Shown here piece by piece: positions 25,864 to 35,248 of a DNA stretch of 64,000 bases; the stretch's first letter is position 1, and each line of letters starts with the position of its first letter. Position numbers and translations under genes: made by a program. The stretch is taken from assembly GCA_947178125.1 (NCBI GenBank), contig CAMWXB010000004.1, forward strand, positions 1 to 64,000, written 5' to 3'. The stretch is from an uncultured Lachnospiraceae bacterium (GTDB taxonomy: Bacteria > Bacillota > Clostridia > Lachnospirales > Lachnospiraceae). The notes beneath the pieces are model-generated. The model did no database searches and was not told where the DNA came from. It saw nothing but the letters and a program-made list of their open reading frames with translations.

Positions 25864-26841
25864 TTATTCCCTGACGTATTTTGATTTTGCATTTGTTTTT
25901 CGTATTTTTTGTTTCTCCAATAGTCTGCCTCTGTACTCATTAGAAATGCCAGTGCGGCGTATGCCTATTTCAAAATACTCCTCATTTATATCTATTCCAA
26001 TGCCGATTCGCCCAAGGCGTATAGCAACCGCAGAAGTGGTAAAAGAACCTGCAAAAGGGTCTAAGATGACATCCCCTTCATTGGAGGAGGCTTTGATAAT
26101 GCGTTCCAGTAATGCTTCTGGTTTTTGAGTCGGATGGTTTTCATATTCATTCATTTTGAAACGTACTCTGTTAAATTCCCATACATTGCCTGGTATCTTT
26201 TCACTGTTATATGGTTGTGGCGGATCTTTTCGATAGTCTATGAGTTTTCGTTTTGCTCCGGTCTTGGCTTCGACCAAGATATCCTTTTGATTAAAAGTGT
26301 ACTTTGCAGCAGAATCTTTATTTATCATCAAAATGGGTTCATATAAGGAACCGAACATTTTTTTTGATTGTACACCAGAACTATCATAAGTCCAGACTAT
26401 ACGACAAAGTACATTATATTTTTCAGATACATAGATGTCCAAATAGGGCATATGCTGTGTCGCTGTCATAAAGTACATAGTGCCATTGTCTGAAAGTACG
26501 CGAATGCATTCATCAATCCAAGTTTTACACCAATCAATATATTGCTGTACGGTTCCCCACTTATCTTGATTGTTTCCAAAATCTTTACCAATATTATAGG
26601 GGGCATCCGCAAAAATCATGTTTACGGAACTGGTTTTCATTTGTTTTAGAATTTCAATACTGTTGCCCAAAATTACCATGGAATTGCCATTGTGAACTTC
26701 CTCAGCTTTGATATCGCTTTTAAATAACTTATCAAAATGAAAAGAAGACGCTTGTGTTTTTGGGGAGCCCTGTACTTGTTTACAAACAGTAGGAGCAGTA
26801 CTATTTGTCTGATTTATAGGCGTTGCAAAGTCAAATGTCAT
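25864..26841 (-). CDS. YhdJ-like DNA adenine methyltransferase (probable ATGCAT specificity)
   Basis: 325-aa beta-class N6-adenine methyltransferase. Catalytic motif IV is an unusual DAPY form (FADAPYNIGKDF) and the SAM-binding motif is DPFAGSFTT. Long blocks such as RIVWTYDSSGVQSKK, GSLYEPILM, DYRKDPPQPYN, PGNVWEFNRVRF and YENHPTQKPEALLERII match the E. coli YhdJ family, which methylates ATGCAT and is related to the methylases of NsiI/EcoT22I-type systems. Specificity is inferred from the family. ATG 26841 has AGAGGGA at good distance; ATG 26859 is an alternative. Its endonuclease partner downstream is broken, leaving a solitary methylase. Confidence 0.88.
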   Translation of the reverse strand: MTFDFATPINQTNSTAPTVCKQVQGSPKTQASSFHFDKLFKSDIKAEEVHNGNSMVILGNSIEILKQMKTSSVNMIFADAPYNIGKDFGNNQDKWGTVQQYIDWCKTWIDECIRVLSDNGTMYFMTATQHMPYLDIYVSEKYNVLCRIVWTYDSSGVQSKKMFGSLYEPILMINKDSAAKYTFNQKDILVEAKTGAKRKLIDYRKDPPQPYNSEKIPGNVWEFNRVRFKMNEYENHPTQKPEALLERIIKASSNEGDVILDPFAGSFTTSAVAIRLGRIGIGIDINEEYFEIGIRRTGISNEYRGRLLEKQKIRKTNAKSKYVRE

Positions 26842-26904
26842 TTGGATTCCCTCTACCATAATAACCGTTCTGTTCCCTTCTCTGATTGAATATTCTTGGT
26901 CTTT

Positions 26905-26933
26905 ATCTTATCATAGAGATGAATAAACTGCAA
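26905..26933 (-). promoter_or_regulatory. promoter for the methylase gene
   Basis: On the minus strand, TTGCAG (26928-26933), 17 bases, then TAAGAT (26905-26910), about 65 bases before the start codon. Confidence 0.5.
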
Positions 26934-27106
26934 TATTTTGGTCATTTTGAAAAGGTGGAGATGGACAAAGCTTATAGAGCAGAAGTCGGTCTCTTTTTTT
27001 AGTTTTATTGCACAATTGACTATCCAACCGCCCCGCCAATCCGTTATACAGTATAGAAAGCGCTTTCTGGGACGCCCGGTCTCAATCATAGTGGGGGAAA
27101 AGTTTT

Positions 27107-27685
27107 ATGCAGCAGGATTTTCTTTTGGTCTGGAAAATGAAGAACGGCGATGAAAAGGCAATGGATGCCTTCGTGCGGCAGTACTATGCGCAGATTTTGC
27201 AGTACTGCAGTTATCACTGTGCCGACAGGGAGTGGGCGCAGGACTTGACGCAGGAGACATTTGAGCGTTTTTTCAGAAAACTCGCGGACTATCAGCATCA
27301 TGGAAAATCCCATAATTATCTCTATACGATTGCCAGAAATCTTTGTATCGACTGGGAGCGGAAGAACAGGGAACTGGCCATGGAGAACGTTGTAGAAGCG
27401 GAGAATGAGCGGAAAAGGCCGTTGCAGGATGGTAGGACTGTCCGAATTGGTCAATGTGGTGGAACGGATGAAACGGACGGGTTGGATGACAAGCTGCTCA
27501 TAGAGGCGGCGCTGGCAAAGCTGCCTGTAGAACTGCGGGAAGTCGTTATCCTGCATTTTTTTCAGGAACTGAGTATGCGGGAAACCGCCGGTATCCTGCG
27601 GATTGGCATTCCGCTTGTGAAGTATCGCATCAAAAAAGCAAAGGAACTGCTGCGGGAGTTTTTGGGAGAGGAGGAATCATTTTGA
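27107..27685 (+). CDS. RNA polymerase sigma-70 family (ECF-like) factor
   Basis: 192-aa sigma factor. Region 2 (AFVRQYYAQILQYCSYHCADREWAQDLTQETFERFFRKL...YTIARNLCIDWERK) directs -10 recognition and region 4 (LPVELREVVILHFFQELSMRETAGILRIGIPLVKYRIKKAKELL) directs -35 recognition. The GGGGGAAAAG site is well placed. It overlaps the next gene by four bases and probably controls the ABC transporter locus downstream. Confidence 0.9.
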   Translation: MQQDFLLVWKMKNGDEKAMDAFVRQYYAQILQYCSYHCADREWAQDLTQETFERFFRKLADYQHHGKSHNYLYTIARNLCIDWERKNRELAMENVVEAENERKRPLQDGRTVRIGQCGGTDETDGLDDKLLIEAALAKLPVELREVVILHFFQELSMRETAGILRIGIPLVKYRIKKAKELLREFLGEEESF

Positions 27686-28428
27686 AAGCATTGGATAAGC
27701 GGTTGAGAGCATACGGCAGGAGCAGTATGCCCAAACCGGATGAGTCAAAAATAAAAGACACCGTTGTCAGTGCACGGAAAAGTTTCTACGAAGAAGCGGA
27801 GCAGGTGCATGTATCCTATTTTGATTTTATTTATGATCAGACCAGTTACATTCGTAAACGGTGGTGGGGACTGCAATTCATGCTGCTGTTGTTTACGGGA
27901 ATGTTCGTTCACGGGGCGGACAGCTGGATTGTACAGAGGCTGCTTGGCATTGCGGCATCCCTGTTCGTCATCATGGCCATACCGGAGTTGTGGAAGAACC
28001 GCAGTTCCGATTCCATGGAAATAGAAGGGGCGGCTTATTTTTCCATCAGGCAGATTTATGCGGCACGGATGCTTATTTTTGGAGTAGTGGACGGTCTGCT
28101 CCTTGGGATATTTGCAGCAGTACTGTCGTTGACTGCAAGAGTCATGGCAGGTGAGATTCTCATACAGTTCTTTTTACCGATGATTGTTACCTGCTGTATT
28201 TGTTTCAGAACTTTATGCAGCCGTTGCATTACTTCGGAGTATACGGCGTGCTTTTTGTCCCTTTTGTGGACTGCCGTGTGGATTCAGGTCATTTTGAATG
28301 ACCGAATTTATCAGGCCGTTTCCCTTCCGGTCTGGCGGGTTATCTGCGGAGCCGCCGTTCTATACTTGACTTATACGGTCAAAAGAGTGATGAGGGAATG
28401 TGGAAGCGGGATGGAGATGATGGCGTAA
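27682..28428 (+). CDS. membrane protein, probable anti-sigma partner
   Basis: 248-aa protein starting at TTG inside the sigma-factor stop (TTGA overlap) behind GAGAGGAGGAA, so translation is coupled. A soluble N-terminus of about 65 residues precedes about six hydrophobic segments. Position and topology (cytosolic N-terminal domain plus membrane part) suit an anti-sigma factor or a sensing membrane protein, but no anti-sigma motif is clear. Confidence 0.65.
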   Translation: MKALDKRLRAYGRSSMPKPDESKIKDTVVSARKSFYEEAEQVHVSYFDFIYDQTSYIRKRWWGLQFMLLLFTGMFVHGADSWIVQRLLGIAASLFVIMAIPELWKNRSSDSMEIEGAAYFSIRQIYAARMLIFGVVDGLLLGIFAAVLSLTARVMAGEILIQFFLPMIVTCCICFRTLCSRCITSEYTACFLSLLWTAVWIQVILNDRIYQAVSLPVWRVICGAAVLYLTYTVKRVMRECGSGMEMMA

Positions 28429-28507
28429 ACACCGCAGATTGAGAGACGGGGAAAAAGGCTGGCGACAGGCCAAAAAGATAGATAGAAAGAAAGGTATGAT
28501 TATTAAA

Positions 28508-29395
28508 ATGCAGTTAGAAATAGAAGATTTGACCAAAAAATTTCAGGACACGGCGGCGGTATCGCATGTGTCGTATACGATGGAAAAGGGCGTTTACGGG
28601 CTGCTCGGCGTCAATGGAGCCGGAAAAACGACGTTGATGCGGATGCTCTGTACGCTGTTAAAGCCTTCAAACGGCAGGATTTTGCTGGATGGCGAGGATA
28701 TTTTTGAAATGGGAGCCGCCTATCGGAAGGTACTCGGATATCTTCCGCAGGATTTCGGTTTTTATCCTGACCTTACGGTGAAAGACTATCTGATGTATAT
28801 CGCATCTATCAAAGGGGTGCATAGGGCGGCGGCACGGAAAAGGGTGAAAGAGCTGCTCGGTCAGGTGGGATTATCGAAGGCGGCGGATAAGAAAATGAAA
28901 AAACTCTCCGGCGGCATGAAGCGCCGGGTCGGTATTGCACAGGCGATGCTCAACCATCCGGCGATTCTGATTCTGGATGAGCCGACGTCAGGGCTTGACC
29001 CGAACGAAAGGATTCGTTTCCGGAATCTGATCAGCGAGTTTTCCCAGGACAGACTGGTGCTGCTTTCCACGCATATCGTGTCGGATATTGAGTCCATAGC
29101 AAATGAAATTCTCCTGATGAAAGATGGGGAATTTCTCCATACGGGAACGCCGGAAGAAATCCTGGAGGGTATGCCGGAACGGGTATGGCGGTTGACCGTT
29201 CCGGTTCATGAAGCATCGAAGTACGATAAGAACTATAAAGTGGCGAACAGAAAGAACGTTCCCGGCGGCATCATGCTCAGGATTTTGTCAAAAGAGAGGC
29301 CGCATCCGGAGGCGGAAGAAGAAATACCGACACTGGAAGATGTCTTTTTGTCTTATTTTGGTGAGAAAGCGGGGGAAGAGGATGCTATACTATGA
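28508..29395 (+). CDS. ABC transporter ATP-binding protein (bacitracin/antibiotic exporter type)
   Basis: 295-aa ATPase of the DrrA/BcrA type. Walker A GVNGAGKTT (about 35-43), LSGGMKRRVGIAQ (about 135), Walker B ILILDEPTSGLDP, switch His in LLSTHIVSDIE, then a C-terminal extension. ATG 28508 is preferred on domain grounds; ATG 28496 is in frame. Its 3' end overlaps the permease gene by 14 bases. The operon with the upstream sigma factor suggests stress-induced export. Confidence 0.88.
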   Translation: MQLEIEDLTKKFQDTAAVSHVSYTMEKGVYGLLGVNGAGKTTLMRMLCTLLKPSNGRILLDGEDIFEMGAAYRKVLGYLPQDFGFYPDLTVKDYLMYIASIKGVHRAAARKRVKELLGQVGLSKAADKKMKKLSGGMKRRVGIAQAMLNHPAILILDEPTSGLDPNERIRFRNLISEFSQDRLVLLSTHIVSDIESIANEILLMKDGEFLHTGTPEEILEGMPERVWRLTVPVHEASKYDKNYKVANRKNVPGGIMLRILSKERPHPEAEEEIPTLEDVFLSYFGEKAGEEDAIL

Positions 29396-30617
29396 ATTGA
29401 AAAAAATATGGGTGAAGCCGGGAACGAAGATTGTCCTGTTGATTCTGGCGGCAACATTGGTATTTGCCTGTTATTTTGCAATACATGGAGTCTATTATGT
29501 GAATGAGAACGGAGAAAATGAGTATGGAATCGAAGCGATTCATAAGCTGAAGGCGGCGAAAAAGGAGTGGGCCGGACTATTGACCGAAGAAGTCATAGCA
29601 GATGTCATAGCGGAAAATAACAGACTCAACGACACGGAGATGGGGCGGTCGGAAGCTGTGCACGACAGCAACATTGTTTTCGGCTGGAAACAGGGCTTTT
29701 ACGATATTCGATGGATGTTGGTGCGCTCCTTCTGTAAGTTCCGCGAGTCGGATTATTATGTACCGGATTCCCTCGCCCCGGAGGATGCCCGGTTCTTTTA
29801 TGGGAACAGGCTGCTCCGTCTGCAGGAGTGGCTGGAAGAGGATGCGCAGCAGAATCTTTTCACCGGGGCGGAACAGGATTTCCTGATACAGCGTTATCAG
29901 GCATGGGAAGCGCAGGCGCCTCTTTACTATGATTATGCGGACGGCTGGAATCAGTTGTTCGAATGGGCCGCGATGGTCATTATGCTGACGATGCTGACGC
30001 TCAATTTTGTCGTGGCAGGTATTTTTTCAGGGGAATTCGGTTACAAGGCGGATTCCGTATTCTATGCTTCCTGTCACGGGAGAGGGAAAGCCATCGCTGC
30101 AAAGCTGGAGGCTGGTCTGCTGTTCGTGACACTCGTATATTTTGCAATGATGCTGCTTTATTCCGGCATCGTGCTTGCTGTTTTTGGAACGGATGGAGCG
30201 GGACTGCCCATTCAAATGAGTAATGTCGGCTGGAAGAGTTTTTATCTGATTACGAACTGGCAGGAGTATCTGCTGATACTTTTCTGTGGTTATATAGGAA
30301 CGCTGTTTATCCTGTCATTGACCATGCTGGTCTCCGCCAGGACAAAATCCTCGGTCATTGCGGTGACGATTCCCTTTATTCTGCTGTTTTTGCCGAGTTT
30401 TATCGGTGGGAGCAGCTTGGAGATGATCGATAAGATTCTGGGGATTCTGCCGGATAGATTATTGGATGTGAACCAGACGCTGAGCCGGTTTTCTTTTTAT
30501 CAGATCGGCGGAGAAGTAATGGGTTCGCTTCATGTTCTGCCTGTATTATACGGAAGTCTGGCGCTCCTGCTCATCCCGATGATTTATCAGGTCTACCGCA
30601 GGTTGTCGGCGGGCTAA
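29382..30617 (+). CDS. ABC-2 type transporter permease
   Basis: 411-aa membrane protein: one N-terminal membrane segment (about 15-36), a large extracytoplasmic region (about 40-190), then five to six membrane segments. This is the usual shape of ABC-2 permeases paired with BcrA-like ATPases. GGGGAAGAGG directly precedes ATG 29382. The substrate is unknown. Confidence 0.82.
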   Translation: MLYYELKKIWVKPGTKIVLLILAATLVFACYFAIHGVYYVNENGENEYGIEAIHKLKAAKKEWAGLLTEEVIADVIAENNRLNDTEMGRSEAVHDSNIVFGWKQGFYDIRWMLVRSFCKFRESDYYVPDSLAPEDARFFYGNRLLRLQEWLEEDAQQNLFTGAEQDFLIQRYQAWEAQAPLYYDYADGWNQLFEWAAMVIMLTMLTLNFVVAGIFSGEFGYKADSVFYASCHGRGKAIAAKLEAGLLFVTLVYFAMMLLYSGIVLAVFGTDGAGLPIQMSNVGWKSFYLITNWQEYLLILFCGYIGTLFILSLTMLVSARTKSSVIAVTIPFILLFLPSFIGGSSLEMIDKILGILPDRLLDVNQTLSRFSFYQIGGEVMGSLHVLPVLYGSLALLLIPMIYQVYRRLSAG

Positions 30618-30690
30618 GAACTTCTATGATTTGCGTTGTAAATCTCCTTTACCCGACAGAATCGCCTGTGGCGATTTCTGTCTGCCGAAG
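30616..30690 (+). repeat. type-2 repeat half-copy plus ACAGAATCGC hairpin module
   Basis: AAGAACTTCTATGATTTGCG at 30618 is the right half of the three-way-junction family. GACAGAATCGCC pairs with GGCGATTTCTGTC at 30656-30682. It lies directly after the permease stop and may double as a terminator. No ORF is supported between 30618 and 30807. Confidence 0.55.
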
Positions 30691-30807
30691 AAAGTTTGAA
30701 ACATTGAGCGTTATGTTGTGTAAAAATTTTCTTCGGCATGGGAACCTTTTCCCTCTTTGCCCGGTCATACTATACAAAAGTCGGCAGAACTGCAAAGGAG
30801 GTGGATT

Positions 30808-31272
30808 ATGTCTGCAATCAGTAATGAAACATTCAGCCGTCTGGTTTTGGAGTATACGCCGAACCTGTACAGGCTTGCACTCGGTATTCTGCACAACCGC
30901 GAGGATGCGGAAGATGCGGTCAGCGAGTCCGTGTTGAAAGCGTATGAGAAGCTGCATACGCTGCGGAAAAGAGAGTGCTTTCAGGCGTGGATCATGCAGA
31001 TAGCCGCGAATGAGGCAAAGAGAATCTATGCGAAGAACAAACGGGTCTCACCCGTGGAAAATATGGAAGAGTACATGCCGGATTTCCGGGACGAATATCA
31101 TGAACTGTGGGATATGGTCATGGAACTGGATATTGTTTACCGGGAAGTCATTATTCTCTATTTCTATGAGCGCTTTTCCATAAAGGAAATCGGCGAGATT
31201 CTCCATATCGCGGAAGGAACGGTCAAATCCAGGCTTTTCCGGGGAAAGAAGCTGCTGCGGGAGCAGCTCTGA
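30808..31272 (+). CDS. RNA polymerase sigma-70 family (ECF, SigV/SigW-like) factor
   Basis: 154-aa ECF sigma factor. Region 2 is LVLEYTPNLYRLALGILHNREDAEDAVSESVLKAYEKLHTL and region 4 is LDIVYREVIILYFYERFSIKEIGEILHIAEGTVKSRLFRGKKLLREQL. The AAAGGAGGTGG site is strong. The next gene is 45 bases downstream and looks like its membrane-bound regulator. Confidence 0.9.
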   Translation: MSAISNETFSRLVLEYTPNLYRLALGILHNREDAEDAVSESVLKAYEKLHTLRKRECFQAWIMQIAANEAKRIYAKNKRVSPVENMEEYMPDFRDEYHELWDMVMELDIVYREVIILYFYERFSIKEIGEILHIAEGTVKSRLFRGKKLLREQL

Positions 31273-31317
31273 CCGGTGTGGTATGAATGGTTGAGCAGGA
31301 AAGGAGAAGGATTCCCT

Positions 31318-32907
31318 ATGAAAGATAGATTGGAACAGGATTTATTTCGGATGGCGGAGCGGGAAGAAATGATACTGCCCGAAACATTGGAAAGAAGAAT
31401 AGATGACATGCTTGTCAATCTGCCAAAAAGGCGGAAATACCGGATGAATTGGAAAAAAGCGGTTATTCTGGCGGCGGCGCTGACAGTAATGTTTTCGATT
31501 ACGGTGACTGCTGCGGTCAGCGTTTTGCAGCAGCGTATGGAGGCCATGAACGAAAAAGAGATGGAAGAATATTTCATACAGATTTATCAGAATGCGGTAG
31601 GCGCAGACAACTATAACAGAGCCTATCAGGATTCGGAAAAGGCGCGTATGGAGGAACTCAGGAAGTCCTATGAAGAGACCGGGCTGTTTCCTAAGGGTGC
31701 ACTGACCATGCTTTCGGAGCCGGAGGCTTATAAAGGAAAGGGCGTGGCATTTTATGGAAAGACGGCGACTTTTTTCTTTCCGGAGAAGGAAATGAGCGAT
31801 GAGGAACTGCTCCAGATCATCGATTTCATGTATAAGCGGGATTATAGCTTACAGGCGATGAATGAAAAGCTGGAAGCAGGAGAAATCGAGAATCCGACCG
31901 AAATGGTCAATAAAGAATGGGAGAAGGAAATCGAGGAAACGGCAACGGCGGATGACGTTCTGCAGAGCGAGGCCGTCTGGGACCCGGATCAGGAACTGAC
32001 CATTCCCTATACGGGAAATCTGGAAATCAGAAGGATTGCGGCGGGGCAAAACTGCATCTTTTTGATGGGATGGAGTGCGATTCATAAGATGGAAATCGGC
32101 AGCAGCGATTCGGAACTGTTCTTCGATGATTTTGAGGGGGAGACCGATATTACCGCTTTATATCAGGATAAAAAGGGTGATATTTATCTGGCCCTGATGG
32201 AGCGGACGCAGCATGAAGAAGCCACGGCGACCGTGGGCGGAAACAGCTATAAATCGGCTCTCTGGATTCTGAGTGCGGGCGGGGAAATCAAAAAGAAGAT
32301 CGACCTGTCGGTTTATCAGGAAGAAATCGGCGGTATGGTCAGCAGAATGGCAGTGGACGATCAGGGATATATCTATCTCCGCGCCATGTTTTCGGATAAA
32401 CTGATTTCCGTATTCGATCAAGACGGAAACTATGTGAAAGCAATCACTTCCGACCAGTATCAGAGTCATCCCGCGGGCGGACTCGGTATCGGAAAGGACG
32501 GAAAAGTCTATACGCAGATCGAGGCGCGTGGCGGGCAGGCAGAGGAAAGCAGGATGGGCATTGCTTCCGTTGACCTTGAAAAAGGCTGTCTGGAAGATAT
32601 CTACGAGGGCATCGTGCCGGAAGGAACGATCATGCTGGATATCATCGCACCCGGTTCCGAAACGGATTTCGTATTCTGGGGATATGACGGGATTTTTGTA
32701 TACGATCTGGGGGATGAAAGCGCCGTGAATGTCTTACCCGCTTATGAGTCTCCCTGCCCGGGAGAGGGCAGCATGTACTGTGCGCTTCCGGATGGAAGAA
32801 TCGTACTCGCATATTGTACGGAGCGCCGCATTGAAGGAGAGGGCGAGAACAGCCGGGCATATAGTATACCGGAGAAGACTTGTTTCTATTATCGAAAGTC
32901 GAAGTAG
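31318..32907 (+). CDS. membrane-anchored anti-sigma candidate with extracytoplasmic propeller-like domain
   Basis: 529-aa protein. A short cytosolic N-terminus (about 38 aa, with MAEREEMILPETLERRIDDML) precedes a single membrane segment (about 42-62, ILAAALTVMFSITVTAAVSV). A large outer domain follows, with repeated strand patterns in its C-terminal half (DEQGYIYLRA-, GIGKDGKVYTQI-, DLEKGCLEDIYEG-like) suggesting a beta-propeller. Gene order (sigma, then single-pass protein) supports an anti-sigma or sensor role. ATG 31318 follows AAAGGAGAAGG. The stop codon lies in a hairpin stem. Confidence 0.6.
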   Translation: MKDRLEQDLFRMAEREEMILPETLERRIDDMLVNLPKRRKYRMNWKKAVILAAALTVMFSITVTAAVSVLQQRMEAMNEKEMEEYFIQIYQNAVGADNYNRAYQDSEKARMEELRKSYEETGLFPKGALTMLSEPEAYKGKGVAFYGKTATFFFPEKEMSDEELLQIIDFMYKRDYSLQAMNEKLEAGEIENPTEMVNKEWEKEIEETATADDVLQSEAVWDPDQELTIPYTGNLEIRRIAAGQNCIFLMGWSAIHKMEIGSSDSELFFDDFEGETDITALYQDKKGDIYLALMERTQHEEATATVGGNSYKSALWILSAGGEIKKKIDLSVYQEEIGGMVSRMAVDDQGYIYLRAMFSDKLISVFDQDGNYVKAITSDQYQSHPAGGLGIGKDGKVYTQIEARGGQAEESRMGIASVDLEKGCLEDIYEGIVPEGTIMLDIIAPGSETDFVFWGYDGIFVYDLGDESAVNVLPAYESPCPGEGSMYCALPDGRIVLAYCTERRIEGEGENSRAYSIPEKTCFYYRKSK

Positions 32908-32964
32908 ACTTGCATTCGCAATTCTGCTTCGACTGACAGAATCGCCTGTTTGGGCGATTCTGTC
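32897..32964 (+). terminator. two consecutive hairpins after the anti-sigma candidate
   Basis: AGTCGAAGTAGA (which includes the stop codon) pairs with TCTGCTTCGACT. Next, GACAGAATCGCC pairs with GGGCGATTCTGTC, the same module seen at 30.66, 38.35, 38.48 and 46.9 kb. Confidence 0.55.
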
Positions 32965-32998
32965 GTGTTATGCCGGTGAGCATGCTTTATGAGATTTT

Positions 32999-35248
32999 TT
33001 ATGAGATATAGTTCGTTACGATTTTGGGATAATCTTTATAGCCTTCGTGCAGCTTCGTGATTTCCAGTTCGCCTTTTCCATCGGTTTTGAAAAGGTATTC
33101 GTGGTAGGCGCCGTCTCTGTAAGCGAAGTCCTCTCCGTTGTCGTGATAGTGAACATAAGAGCCTTCGCCGGGATAGACTTCCAGAAGCAGTTCGGGGTCT
33201 TTGATTTCCCCTACATACATTTGAGCGGGAGCCTTAGGCAGTATCGTGCCGGCTTTGACGAAAATAGGGCATACATCCAAAGGAGCGTCTATCACATAAT
33301 ATTGCTGTCCCTCGTATGCGGTGTGTGTCCAGTAGTCATACCAAATGCCTTCCGGCAGATAGACCATGCGCTTTCTGGCGCCCTGTTCAACGACAGGCGC
33401 TACAAGGAGATGTTTTCCGGCCAGAAATTCGTCGTTCAGATTTCTGACATTGCTGTCATGTTCATAATGAAGGACTAGAGGCCGGATGATAGGAAGTCCG
33501 GTCTGTTCGCATTCCCGGCATAAATCATAGAAATAGGGCAGCAACGTATACCGGAGATTGACGTATTTACGGTAAATGGCAAGCGTCTCTTCTCCAAACT
33601 GCCACGGTTCCTGGTTCATGCCGCCGAGTGCGCAGTGGTTGCGGAACAGCGGGGAAAAGCAGCCGAGCTCTACCCAGCGGACGAGAAGTTCCGGCGTGGT
33701 ATCCGCCCCGAAACCGCCGATATCGGTTCCGATAAAAGCCATACCGGAAAGACCCAGGTTGCATTGCTGTGGAATTGCCATGCGCAGATGGCTCCATAAA
33801 CTCTGGTTATCTCCCGTCCATGCGGTCGCATATTTCTGGGAACCGCCATAGCAGGCTCTTGTGATGACAAAAGGTCTCTTGTTCGTCAGAGACTTCCAGC
33901 CCTCATAGGTCGCTTTGGCCATATTGTGGCCGTAGACATTGTGCATTTCCGCATGAGCAGCAGGCCTGTCTTCATCCGTAAAAACAATATCGTCCGGCAG
34001 CGGGCCGTTGAAGCTGGCCGGTTCGTTCATATCGTTCCAGACGCCGCTGACGCCAAGGCCGGTATAGAACTGCAGGTGTTCTCCCCACCATTTCCGAACG
34101 GCCGGACTGCCGAAATCCGGGTATACCGCGTCGCCGGGCCAGACTCTGTTGACGTAGACGCTGCCGTCCGGAGACTTTGCGAAAAAGCCGTTTTCGATGC
34201 CCTCTTCGTACATCGGGTAATCCTTTTCCACCTTAACGCCCGGGTCGATGATCGTAACGGCTTTGATGCCTTGTTTTTTCAGATCGGCAATCATGGCCTT
34301 AGGGTCTGTGAAACGTTCCTGATTCCATGTGAAAACTTTGTAACGCTCCATATAGTCGATGTCAAAATGAAGCGCGTCGCAGGGAATCCGCAGTTCCCGC
34401 AGTTTGGCGGCAAGTTCCCGGAACGTTTTTTCACTGTCGTAACCCCAGCGGGACTGGTGATAGCCCAGCGCCCATTTCTGCGGCAGCGGCATCCGGCCGG
34501 TCAGATAAGTATAATTCGTGAGAATTTCCGGCATGGAATCCCCGCCGATAAAATAGTAATCCAGATTGCCGTTATCGCTTCCGAAACTATAGTACTGATC
34601 ATTTTCCTTGCCAAAATTAAAGTAGCTCTTAAAAGTGTTGTCATAAAAGATGCCGTAGATGCCTTTTTCCTTTAACGTAATGAAAAAAGGAATACTCTTA
34701 TAAAGGGATTTGAAGCAGTCCTCATGCGGATCCGGGATATCGCTGTTCCAGTTCTCATATTCATAACAGCGCTTATTCAGAACGCCGGTCTTATCCCCAA
34801 GACCATAGATGCAGTCACCGGCATCCAGCTGTTTTATGCACTGTACCGGATGATTCCGGCTTCCGGTATCGCTGACATCATGGCCCTCCTGTTTGATAAA
34901 TTGAATAAAGGATTCCGACAGTTCAAAGCGGGGAACCCTTTGACCGCGATAGTCAGCACAGAGTAAATTGCCTTCTTTGTCGTAGAAATCAATCATAAAG
35001 TCATCATAAATCCGGCAGATGAGAGAATCTGTCGCCAGGATCAGATGGTCGTCCGCCTTATCCAGTGTAAAAGCGGCAGGTAGTTCTTTGTTTCCCTCGA
35101 TGGCTTTGGAACGGTGTTCGGATGCCATAAGCGGGACAAATACATTGATGACCTTATTGGTCAATACCTGTATCTGTACGGGCTGCTTTTCATAGTGCAG
35201 CGTGATGGTCTGGCCTTTTTGTTCATAATTTAACAATGCTCCAAACAT
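32999..35248 (-). CDS. alpha-glucosidase (GH31)
   Basis: 749-aa retaining glycosidase that releases glucose from the non-reducing end of alpha-glucosides. The nucleophile D406 lies in GVWNDMNEPASF and the acid/base D480 in WTGDNQSLWSHLRM; GTDIGGFGAD follows. An N-terminal beta-sandwich and the motif ALHFDIDYM in the barrel complete the family pattern. There is no signal peptide, so intracellular action on imported oligosaccharides is likely. ATG 35248 with AAGGGA upstream is preferred over the longer in-frame start at 35335. Single gene. Confidence 0.93.
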   Translation of the reverse strand: MFGALLNYEQKGQTITLHYEKQPVQIQVLTNKVINVFVPLMASEHRSKAIEGNKELPAAFTLDKADDHLILATDSLICRIYDDFMIDFYDKEGNLLCADYRGQRVPRFELSESFIQFIKQEGHDVSDTGSRNHPVQCIKQLDAGDCIYGLGDKTGVLNKRCYEYENWNSDIPDPHEDCFKSLYKSIPFFITLKEKGIYGIFYDNTFKSYFNFGKENDQYYSFGSDNGNLDYYFIGGDSMPEILTNYTYLTGRMPLPQKWALGYHQSRWGYDSEKTFRELAAKLRELRIPCDALHFDIDYMERYKVFTWNQERFTDPKAMIADLKKQGIKAVTIIDPGVKVEKDYPMYEEGIENGFFAKSPDGSVYVNRVWPGDAVYPDFGSPAVRKWWGEHLQFYTGLGVSGVWNDMNEPASFNGPLPDDIVFTDEDRPAAHAEMHNVYGHNMAKATYEGWKSLTNKRPFVITRACYGGSQKYATAWTGDNQSLWSHLRMAIPQQCNLGLSGMAFIGTDIGGFGADTTPELLVRWVELGCFSPLFRNHCALGGMNQEPWQFGEETLAIYRKYVNLRYTLLPYFYDLCRECEQTGLPIIRPLVLHYEHDSNVRNLNDEFLAGKHLLVAPVVEQGARKRMVYLPEGIWYDYWTHTAYEGQQYYVIDAPLDVCPIFVKAGTILPKAPAQMYVGEIKDPELLLEVYPGEGSYVHYHDNGEDFAYRDGAYHEYLFKTDGKGELEITKLHEGYKDYPKIVTNYIS

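Noticed and set aside
27011..27060. ECF-type autoregulatory promoter before the sigma factor at 27107
   Set aside because: TTGACT and TATAC-like boxes are present but the spacing is wrong for either a sigma-A or an AAC/CGT-type ECF promoter.
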